Assembly: GCA_937916565.1 (NCBI GenBank)
Contig: CALFSR010000230.1
Location: 1-20,656, forward strand
Direction of reading: 5' to 3'
DNA from: an uncultured Bacillota bacterium
GTDB lineage: Bacteria > Bacillota > Limnochordia > Limnochordales > ZCTH02-B6
Length of the DNA: 20,656 bases
In this document: in pieces, positions 14,936-20,656 of the stretch
Numbering within the stretch: position 1 is the stretch's first letter
Layout: every line of letters begins with the position of its first letter
Notes under the pieces: model-generated
Seen by the model: only the letters and a program-made list of their open reading frames with translations
The model's database searches: none
Told to the model about the DNA's origin: nothing
Made by a program: the position numbers and the translations under genes

Positions 14936-16195
14936 ATGCATAAGGCCGCGGTCATCATTCCGGCGGCCGGACAGGGCCATCGCATGGGGCCGGGGGGCAG
15001 GCCCAAGCAGTACTTGCCGCTCCTGGGCAAGCCCATCGTCCGGTGGACGCTGGAGGCGTGCGCCGCGGCCCGTTCTGTCGCACAGCTCATCCTAGTCGTG
15101 GCGCCCGGAGACGTGGACGCCTGTACCCAGTGGCTCCTCACCGTGCCATGGGACAAGCCTGTGCAGGTGGTGGCGGGCGGCGCCGAACGCCAGGAGTCGG
15201 TCGCGCGCGGTCTAGCTGCGGTGGCGGCTGACGTATCGCTCGTGGCCGTCCACGATGGGGTCCGGCCGCTCCTCGAGCCGGCACTGCTCGATGCGGTGCT
15301 GGCCGCTGCGGCGCGGCACGGGGCGGCCACGGCGGCCGTGCCGGTTAAGGATACGGTCAAGCAGGTCCGGGACGGCTGGGTCGAGGCGACGCCCGATCGG
15401 GCTAGCCTGCGCCTTGTCCAGACGCCGCAGGCGTTTCACCGGGCGCTGCTGGTGGAGGCTCACCGCCAGGCACAGGCGGCCGGTTGGCAGGCGACGGACG
15501 ACGCGGCGCTCGTGGAGCGCTTGGGCCACGGGGTGGCCGTCGTAGAGGGCGCGTACGACAACCTCAAGATCACGACCGCCGAAGATCTCTTGCTGGCGGA
15601 GACGCTTCTCAGCGCGCGCCTGCGGGGGGCGCTGCCAAGCCGGCCGACGGACGTGGCCGTGCGGCCCGTTCCCGGCGGTGCCCCGGCGGCAGCGACGGGC
15701 GGCCGGATGCCGGAGGAGTGCCCCGTGAGGGTTGGCATAGGTTACGACGTTCACCGCTTCGCGCCCGGCCGGACGCTCGTGCTGGGCGGGGTGGAGATCC
15801 CGTATGAGATGGGGCTGGACGGGCATTCCGACGCCGATGTGCTTTTGCACGCGATTATGGACGCGTTGCTGGGCGCGGCCGGCCTGGGTGACATCGGCCG
15901 CCATTTCCCCGACACGGATCCCGCCTACAAAGGCGCATCCAGCCTCGAGCTGCTGCGGCGCGTGGTGCAGAGGTTGCGCGAAGCCGGCTGGCGGGTGGGC
16001 AACGTGGACGCCACGGTAGTCCTCGAGCGCCCGCGCCTTGGTCCTTACGTCCCGGCCATGCGGGAGCGAATCGCTGCGGTCCTGGAGGTAAGCCCGGAGC
16101 GGGTCAACATCAAGGCGACGACGAATGAGGGAATGGGCTTCGTGGGTGCGGGCGAGGGCGTCGTTGCCTACGCTACCGCCGCTATCGCTCCGTGA
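14936..16195 (+). CDS. ispDF: Bifunctional IspDF, MEP-pathway enzyme
   Basis: 419 residues. The IspD half (about 1-230) joins CTP to methylerythritol 4-phosphate. The IspF half (about 264-419) later cyclises the product to MEcPP. IspD motifs: PAAGQGHRMG, PKQYLPLLGK, VHDGVRPL, VKDTVK, QTPQAF and NLKITTAEDL. IspF motifs: GIGYDVHRF with metal ligands Asp271 and His273, HSDADVLLHA with His305, HFPDTDP, and NIKATTNEGMGFVGAGEG. A linker of about 35 Pro/Ala/Arg-rich residues joins them. ATG 14936 follows AGGAGG (14925-14930) by 5 bases; the upstream in-frame GTG at 14915 lacks a site. The intervening IspE step is not in the window. A second ribosome binding site and GTG lie exactly at the IspF boundary (separate entry). 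It follows the PIN/TRAM gene on the same strand. Confidence 0.95.
   Translation: MHKAAVIIPAAGQGHRMGPGGRPKQYLPLLGKPIVRWTLEACAAARSVAQLILVVAPGDVDACTQWLLTVPWDKPVQVVAGGAERQESVARGLAAVAADVSLVAVHDGVRPLLEPALLDAVLAAAARHGAATAAVPVKDTVKQVRDGWVEATPDRASLRLVQTPQAFHRALLVEAHRQAQAAGWQATDDAALVERLGHGVAVVEGAYDNLKITTAEDLLLAETLLSARLRGALPSRPTDVAVRPVPGGAPAAATGGRMPEECPVRVGIGYDVHRFAPGRTLVLGGVEIPYEMGLDGHSDADVLLHAIMDALLGAAGLGDIGRHFPDTDPAYKGASSLELLRRVVQRLREAGWRVGNVDATVVLERPRLGPYVPAMRERIAAVLEVSPERVNIKATTNEGMGFVGAGEGVVAYATAAIAP
15712..15727 (+). promoter_or_regulatory. Internal ribosome binding site and GTG start for a free IspF
   Basis: Inside ispDF, GGAGGAG (15712-15718) stands 6 bases before an in-frame GTG at 15725-15727. 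Translation from there would begin MRVGIGYDVHRF, the normal N-terminus of a stand-alone IspF. The spacing and strength are as good as at true starts in this window. It may be a living second start or a relic of a former ispD-ispF pair whose stop codon was lost. Confidence 0.6.
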
Positions 16196-16251
16196 GCGGG
16201 CTTGGCCGGTTTGCGCGGCGGCCTGCCGCATCGGCGTGAAGGAGGGCGGCC

Positions 16252-17481
16252 GTGTCCCGCCGTCGGAAACTGCTCCTATTGACGGTGCTGGTCGTGTCCA
16301 TCGGGACGGGATTTGTGCTCGGCGCCCGCGACGCGCGGCGGGCGCTCCTTTTTGCCCGTCCGGCACTGCCCCATGCGGATGTGCGCGGCGTGTGGGTGGT
16401 GCGGCACGCCCTGACCAGCCGCGCCCGCATCGATGAGGTCGTCGAAGCGGCCCGCGCGGCCGGCGCTACAGCCCTCTTTGCTCAAGTCAACGGCCGCGCC
16501 GAAGCCTATTACCGTTCGGACTTTCTCCCGCCGGCGCCCGAGATCGAGGTGGGGCTTGATCCCTTAGCGTACCTGTTGGACAAGGCGGCCCAGGCCGGTC
16601 TGGAGGTGCACGCATGGATCAATGCCTTCACCGCCGCCTCGCTGGCGGATGCGCCTTCTGACGCCAGGCATGTGCTCAACCGGTATCCCGACTGGGTGAC
16701 GGTGGATCGGGACGGCCGCTCGCTGTGGGAGTACAGCCTCGAGGAGGCGCTGGTGCACGTCCCTGCCCGCATGCTCGATCCGGGCGTGCCGGCGGTGCAC
16801 GATTTCGTCTACCGCTCGGTGCTGGAAGTCATCGAGCGGTATCCCGTGGCCGGCGTCCACCTGGATTACGCGCGCTACCCGTCCCGCCGGTTCGGCTACC
16901 ACCCCGAGGCCGTGGCCCGTTTCGCGGCCGAGCACGGTTTCGACCCCGCCGCGATGGAGCGGGACGCGGCCGGGTTCATTCGCCGGGAGGGGCAGGCCGC
17001 GTTTCAAGGACGATTGGCGTTGTGGGACGCCTGGCGCCGGGAACAGGTGACGGCCCTCATCGCCCGCCTGCAATCCGGGATCAAGGAGCGCCGCCCTACG
17101 GTGCGCTTCTCCGTGGCGGTGCACGCCGACGTCCGGGACGCCGTCGACAACCGGCTGCAAGATTGGCCGGCATGGATACGCCTGGGCCTGGTGGACGCCG
17201 TTGTGCCCATGGCCTACAGCCAAGACACCGAGCGTGTCGCACGGCAGCTGGCCGAGGCGGTCTCCTTGGCGCGCGGCTCTGGTGTCGCCGTCTACGCGGG
17301 GCTCGGGGCGCACCTGTATCCCGATAGCCCCGAGACCCTCGCCCGGCAGCTCGCGGCTGCCCGCTCCGCCGGCGCCGACGCCGCCGTCATCTTTTCCCAT
17401 GACACCGTTGTCGGTTTCAGCCGGATACGGCAGGCGCTCGCCGCGGCATGGGGCGCGCCGGGTAGCCCGGCGGGACGCTGA
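16252..17481 (+). CDS. GHL10-family (DUF187-like) glycoside hydrolase-like protein, secreted or membrane-anchored
   Basis: 409 residues. Resembles the glycosyl hydrolase-like 10 family (COG1649, YngK/YddW type), TIM-barrel proteins thought to act on cell-wall or surface glycans. Residues 6-24 (LLLLTVLVVSIGTGFVLG) form a signal anchor without a lipobox. The barrel starts at DVRGVWVVRHALTS (residue 44) and continues with FAQVNGRAEAYY, LEVHAWINAF and YPDWVTVDRDG. GVHLDYARYP holds Asp205, the likely active-site acid. VVPMAYSQD is the late-barrel motif. GTG 16252 follows GAAGGAGGG by 6 bases. It stands 56 bases after ispDF on the same strand and is the last gene before the convergent riboflavin operon. 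The substrate is unknown, and a link to isoprenoid synthesis is not evident beyond adjacency. Confidence 0.85.
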   Translation: MSRRRKLLLLTVLVVSIGTGFVLGARDARRALLFARPALPHADVRGVWVVRHALTSRARIDEVVEAARAAGATALFAQVNGRAEAYYRSDFLPPAPEIEVGLDPLAYLLDKAAQAGLEVHAWINAFTAASLADAPSDARHVLNRYPDWVTVDRDGRSLWEYSLEEALVHVPARMLDPGVPAVHDFVYRSVLEVIERYPVAGVHLDYARYPSRRFGYHPEAVARFAAEHGFDPAAMERDAAGFIRREGQAAFQGRLALWDAWRREQVTALIARLQSGIKERRPTVRFSVAVHADVRDAVDNRLQDWPAWIRLGLVDAVVPMAYSQDTERVARQLAEAVSLARGSGVAVYAGLGAHLYPDSPETLARQLAAARSAGADAAVIFSHDTVVGFSRIRQALAAAWGAPGSPAGR

Positions 17482-17501
17482 AGCAAGCCTTAGCCCCGCG
17501 T

Positions 17502-17529
17502 GGCCCGAGCAGCCTGCAGCCGGAGGGCC
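17502..17529. terminator. Possible weak hairpin in the convergent gap before ribH
   Basis: In the 52-base gap between two converging genes, GGCCC (17502-17506) can pair with GGGCC (17525-17529) across an 18-base loop. There is no T tract on either strand. Listed only because both units must end here; no convincing terminator was seen. Confidence 0.2.
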
Positions 17530-17533
17530 CGGT

Positions 17534-18013
17534 CTAGCCGAGCTCGTCGTCAATCCGCTTCATCAGATTCGCCATTTCGACGGCTGCCACGGCAGCGTCC
17601 CAGCCTTTGTTGCCAGCCTTCGTTCCGGCTCGCTCCAGCGCCTGTTCGATGGTGTCCGTGGTAAGGATGCCAAAGATAACGGGCACGCCGCTTTGCAGCG
17701 CGGCCTGGGAGACGCCGCTCGCCGCCCCGCCCGCGACGTAGTCAAAGTGGGCCGTCGCGCCGCGGATGACGGCGCCGATGGCGATGACGGCGTCAAAGCG
17801 GCCCGTTCTCGCCATGCGGGAAGCCGCGACCGGGATCTCAAAGGCGCCCGGCACCCACGCCACGGTCACGTCCTCGTCCGCGGCGCCGTGCCGCCGCAGC
17901 GCTTCGAGGGCGCCTTGCAGCAACTGGCTTGTGATAAGTTCGTTAAAGCGCGAGACGACGACGGCGAAACGCAGACCGGCCGCGTTAAGATGGCCTTCAA
18001 GGATGTGCGGCAT
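17534..18013 (-). CDS. ribH: RibH, 6,7-dimethyl-8-ribityllumazine synthase
   Basis: 159 residues, typical. Condenses the ribitylaminouracil intermediate with 3,4-dihydroxy-2-butanone 4-phosphate to give lumazine, the substrate of riboflavin synthase; it forms pentamers or 60-mer shells. Motifs: SRFNELITSQLLQGALEAL (from residue 21), VPGAFEIP (54-61), GAVIRGATAHFDYVA with the catalytic His89, and FGILTTDTIEQALERAGTKA near the end. The ATG at 18013-18011 follows AAAGGAG by 7 bases, and its first 17 bases overlap the end of ribBA, so translation is coupled. It is the last gene of the minus-strand riboflavin operon. Confidence 0.97.
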   Translation of the reverse strand: MPHILEGHLNAAGLRFAVVVSRFNELITSQLLQGALEALRRHGAADEDVTVAWVPGAFEIPVAASRMARTGRFDAVIAIGAVIRGATAHFDYVAGGAASGVSQAALQSGVPVIFGILTTDTIEQALERAGTKAGNKGWDAAVAAVEMANLMKRIDDELG

Positions 18014-19307
18014 GCTCCGACTCCTTTCGCTCCCTGGCTGAACCGTCCTCGGTCCGGTGCTCTACGGCGCGCGGGCGAGTCGCCGCTTCCAAGTCCGTCA
18101 GCCAGTGACCCAGCTTCTGCTGCTTGGTGCTTAGGTAGCGCTCGTTGTAGGGGTTGGCCGGGATCCGGATCGGGATCCGCTCGACGATCTCGATCCCGTA
18201 GGCCTCCAGGCCTACGATCTTCCGCGGATTGTTGGTCAACAGGCGGATGCGAGAGAGTCCGAGGTCGACGAGAATCTGCGCGCCGATCCCGTAGTCCCGC
18301 TTGTCCGGCGGGAAGCCGAGCGACACGTTGGCTTCGACCGTGTCCTGCCCCTGATCCTGTAGGGCATACGCCCGCAGTTTGTTGACGAGGCCGATACCGC
18401 GCCCTTCCTGGCGCATGTAAAGGAACACGCCGGCGCCGGCTTCACCGATCTGGGTGAGGGCCGCGCGCAATTGGTCGCCGCAGTCGCAACGCAGGCTGCC
18501 GAAGACGTCGCCGGTCAGGCATTCGGAGTGTACCCGCACCAGCACGTCCTGTTGGCCGGCCACGTCGCCGAGCACGAGAGCGACATGGGTTTGGCCGTCC
18601 AGCATGCTTTCGTACCCGATGACACGGAACCGCCCGTAGGGCGTGGGCAAGTCCGCCTCGGCCACCCGCTGCACGAGCCGCTCGTGCTGGAAGCGGTAGC
18701 GGATGAGGTCGGCGATGGTGATGAGCCGCAGGCCGTGCCGCCGGGCAAATTCCACCAGTTGCGGAACGCGTGCCATCGTGCCGTCGTCGTTCATGATCTC
18801 GCACAATACGCCCGCAGGGTATAGCCCCGCGAGCCGGGCGAGGTCCACGGCTGCCTCCGTGTGCCCGGCGCGGCGCAAGACCCCCCCCTCAACGGCCCGC
18901 AAAGGAAAAATGTGGCCCGGGCGCACCAGATCCGACGGGCGGGTGTGGGGATCGATGAGCGTCCGCACCGTCAACGCCCGCTCGTAAGCCGAGATGCCAG
19001 TGCGGGTTTGGCGCGCATCGACCGAGATGGTAAAGGCCGTCTTCATGGCCTCGGTGTTGTGGGTCGTCATGAGCGGGATGTCGAGCTCTTCCAGGCGCTC
19101 GCCCGTCATCGGCACGCAGATGAGCCCCCGGCCGTAGCGGGCCATAAAGTTGATGGCCTCGGGGGTCACCTTCTCCGCGGCCATAATCAGGTCGCCTTCG
19201 TTTTCCCGGTCTTCATCGTCCACCACGACGACGAATTTACCGGCGCGGATATCCTCGATCGCGTCCTCGATGCGGTCAAACACCGGTCGTCGCCCTGGGT
19301 TCGCCAC
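17997..19307 (-). CDS. ribBA: RibBA, DHBP synthase / GTP cyclohydrolase II
   Basis: 436 residues, bifunctional. The N-terminal domain (about 1-205) makes 3,4-dihydroxy-2-butanone 4-phosphate from ribulose 5-phosphate. DDEDRENEGD at 30-39 and RAGHTEA at 146-152 hold its metal and catalytic residues. The C-terminal domain (about 210-400) opens the GTP ring and commits it to riboflavin. HSECLTGDVFGSLRCDCG supplies the zinc ligands Cys263, Cys274 and Cys276, and RQEGRGIGL is the active-site loop. A charged ~35-residue tail after RYLSTKQQKLGHWL is not conserved. The start is GTG 19307-19305, 10 bases after GAGGAG; the ATG 7 bases upstream is out of frame. The ribE stop lies only a few bases upstream of this start. 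Both domains look complete, so both reactions are expected. Confidence 0.97.
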   Translation of the reverse strand: MANPGRRPVFDRIEDAIEDIRAGKFVVVVDDEDRENEGDLIMAAEKVTPEAINFMARYGRGLICVPMTGERLEELDIPLMTTHNTEAMKTAFTISVDARQTRTGISAYERALTVRTLIDPHTRPSDLVRPGHIFPLRAVEGGVLRRAGHTEAAVDLARLAGLYPAGVLCEIMNDDGTMARVPQLVEFARRHGLRLITIADLIRYRFQHERLVQRVAEADLPTPYGRFRVIGYESMLDGQTHVALVLGDVAGQQDVLVRVHSECLTGDVFGSLRCDCGDQLRAALTQIGEAGAGVFLYMRQEGRGIGLVNKLRAYALQDQGQDTVEANVSLGFPPDKRDYGIGAQILVDLGLSRIRLLTNNPRKIVGLEAYGIEIVERIPIRIPANPYNERYLSTKQQKLGHWLTDLEAATRPRAVEHRTEDGSARERKESEHAAHP

Positions 19308-19313
19308 GGGACA

Positions 19314-19946
19314 TCAGCTCCTCTCCACGGGGGAATCCACCGCCGTGGGGGTGTAGGGGGCGAGCAGCCGCTCGATGTACTTGCCGACCACGTCGGCCTC
19401 TAAGTTCACGGCGTCTCCTGGGCGCACCCGCCCGAGCGTCGTCACCGCCGCAGTGTGCGGGATGATCACCACTTCGAAACCTGTCTCCGTCACGGCCGCC
19501 ACCGTCAGACTCACGCCATCCACCGCCACGGAGCCTTTCGGCACGAGGTACCGGCGGACGTTTCCCGGGGCGTCGATGGCTATCCGCACCGAGCTGCCCT
19601 CCGGGGAGACCAAGCGCACTTCTCCGACGGCATCGACGTGGCCCTGCACCAGGTGTCCACCGAGCCGATCGCCTAAGCGAAGCGGCCGTTCGAGGTTGAC
19701 CGGGGATCCTACGTGGAGCCGGCCCAAGTTGGTGCGTGCCAGCGTCTCCGGTACCGCGTCAAAGGCCAGCGTGTCGCCATCCCGGGCAGTTACCGTCAGG
19801 CAGCAGCCGTTGACTGCCACGCTGTCCCCGATGGCCGATTCCTTGGCGACGGCCGGTGAGCGCACAACAAGGCGCATGCCGGCGCCGCCGGGAAGTGCCT
19901 CAAGGGCCGCCACTTCGCCCATCGCTTCCACAAGACCGGTAAACAC
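19314..19946 (-). CDS. ribE: RibE, riboflavin synthase alpha chain
   Basis: 210 residues, typical. Transfers a four-carbon unit between two lumazine molecules, giving riboflavin. Two lumazine-binding repeats are visible. The first (about 1-97) begins MFTGLVEAMGEV and has VNGCCLTV. The second (about 98-195) has HLVQGHVDAVGEV and VDGVSLTV, followed by IIPHTAAVTTLG. GTG at 19946-19944 is taken as the start because AAGGAGG is 8 bases upstream and MFTGLVE is the universal N-terminus; a start further upstream (20105) would run inside ribD. The ribosome binding site overlaps the ribD stop. The last 15 residues (after YIERLLAPY) are not conserved. Confidence 0.97.
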   Translation of the reverse strand: MFTGLVEAMGEVAALEALPGGAGMRLVVRSPAVAKESAIGDSVAVNGCCLTVTARDGDTLAFDAVPETLARTNLGRLHVGSPVNLERPLRLGDRLGGHLVQGHVDAVGEVRLVSPEGSSVRIAIDAPGNVRRYLVPKGSVAVDGVSLTVAAVTETGFEVVIIPHTAAVTTLGRVRPGDAVNLEADVVGKYIERLLAPYTPTAVDSPVERS

Positions 19947-19959
19947 GGGCCAAGCCTCC

Positions 19960-20656
19960 TTAATCGCCGCCGCCCAGGGCGCCCTTCGCGCCCGCGGGGG
20001 CGACGTAGCCGGAAATGCACAGATCCGCACCGTAAGCCTGCCAGCGCACGCCGGTAAGCCGCGCCGCCTCCGAGAGCTCCCGTACACCCGGATCCCCGAT
20101 GGCACCGGGGGCCCGTTGGCCGCCGATGAGCATGGGCGCGACGAAAAACATCACCTTATCCACGAGCCCTTGCGCCAGCATGGCGCCGTTGAGGGTACTA
20201 CCGCCCTCCAGCAAAACGCCGGTAATCCCGCGGCGGCCAAGCGCATCGAGAAGCGCCGGGAGATCAACCCGGCCGGCGCTTGAGGGCAACGTTAGCACCT
20301 CCGCACCGGCTTCTTCAAGCGCCCGCACCCGCTCCGGCGGGGCGAGGGGCGTCGTCGCCACAACAGTCGTGCCGGGCGCCCGCAACATGCGGGCCGAGAT
20401 CGGCAGGCGGGCGCGGGAATCGACCACAACCCGCAGGGGCTGGCGGGGAGCCGGTGGCTCGGTCCGGGCTGTCAGTTCAGGGTCGTCCGCGAGCGCCGTA
20501 CCGGCGCCTACCATAATGGCCGGATAACGGGCCCGCAGGCGGTGCACGGCCGCACGGGCCAGGCGTCCCGTGATCCAGCGGGATGAGCCGGTGCTGGTGG
20601 CAATCCGCCCGTCAAGGCTAACGGCCGCCTTAAGCAGCACGAAAGGCCGGCCAGTG
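19960..20656 (-). CDS. ribD: RibD, C-terminal reductase part (gene truncated by the window edge)
   Basis: About 232 residues are visible; the 5' end lies outside the window. RibD is a deaminase-reductase of riboflavin synthesis; only its reductase domain is seen. The frame enters from the edge with TGRPFVLLKAAVSLDGRIAT, which is the start of the reductase domain, so the frame is open and the GTG at 20640 is not the real start. Further motifs: SRWITGRLARAAVHRLRARY, MVGAGTALADDPELTAR, GVLLEGGSTLNGAMLAQGLV and DKVMFFVAPMLIGG. This is the NADPH-dependent domain that reduces the ribosylamino sugar to ribitylamino. It ends at TAA 19962-19960, and ribE begins 13 bases later. The promoter (commonly with an FMN riboswitch) would be beyond the edge. 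Confidence 0.95.
   Translation of the reverse strand, partial: TGRPFVLLKAAVSLDGRIATSTGSSRWITGRLARAAVHRLRARYPAIMVGAGTALADDPELTARTEPPAPRQPLRVVVDSRARLPISARMLRAPGTTVVATTPLAPPERVRALEEAGAEVLTLPSSAGRVDLPALLDALGRRGITGVLLEGGSTLNGAMLAQGLVDKVMFFVAPMLIGGQRAPGAIGDPGVRELSEAARLTGVRWQAYGADLCISGYVAPAGAKGALGGGD

Noticed and set aside
17201..18385. 394-codon plus-strand open frame crossing the convergent gap
   Set aside because: It spans the ends of the GHL10 gene, ribH and ribBA, all of which are strongly supported in other frames.
19947..20105. Upstream start for ribE at 20105
   Set aside because: The extra 53 residues run inside ribD; the strong site before GTG 19946 and the MFTGLVE start settle it.
20641..20656. 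FMN riboswitch for the riboflavin operon
   Set aside because: Expected upstream of ribD, but the window ends inside ribD, so it cannot be seen.

Overview
The window looks like a chromosomal core region of a high-GC, probably thermophilic member of the Bacillota (Thermaerobacter, Symbiobacterium or Limnochorda type). The reasons are the gene order ctsR-mcsA-mcsB-clpC-radA-disA-(PIN/TRAM)-ispD-ispF, which is the Bacillus subtilis order, together with strong GC bias, frequent GTG starts, strong Shine-Dalgarno sites and a perfect CtsR operator. The taxon is inferred from synteny and composition only. No mobile element, CRISPR array, tRNA or rRNA was seen.

Layout. (1) Bases 3-131 hold the C-terminal tail of an M24 Xaa-Pro peptidase. 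(2) Bases 358-5064 hold a plus-strand peptide-uptake operon: a solute-binding protein, two DppB/DppC-type permeases and a PLP enzyme of aminotransferase class V. Two tandem hairpins separate the binding protein from the permeases, and the ATPase genes are not here. (3) Bases 5136-9851 hold the class III heat-shock operon ctsR-mcsA-mcsB-clpC. It has an extended -10 promoter, a CtsR operator in the leader, and a long hairpin with a GNRA-type loop at the end. (4) Bases 9891-12451 hold radA-disA with their own promoter. (5) Bases 12493-13129 hold an uncharacterised minus-strand gene and a divergent CarD-family gene, each with a near-consensus sigma-A promoter. (6) Bases 13166-17481 hold carD, a membrane PIN/TRAM protein, a fused ispDF gene and a GHL10-type glycosidase-like protein. 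(7) Bases 17534-20656 hold the minus-strand riboflavin operon ribD (partial)-ribE-ribBA-ribH, which converges on region 6.

How the genes work together. Region 3 is the protein-arginine-phosphorylation and ClpC proteolysis system: McsB marks proteins for ClpCP, McsA assists it, and CtsR represses the operon. RadA and DisA link recombination intermediates to c-di-AMP signalling. CarD-type proteins bind RNA polymerase. IspDF supplies three-step MEP-pathway intermediates (IspD and IspF activities). The rib genes make riboflavin from GTP and ribulose 5-phosphate.

Most of the window is well-understood core genome. The parts most worth a second look are the unknown Cys-rich, MazG-like minus-strand gene between disA and carD with its consensus promoter and nearby AGGTGC repeats, and the ispDF fusion, which keeps a Shine-Dalgarno site and GTG exactly where a free IspF would start.
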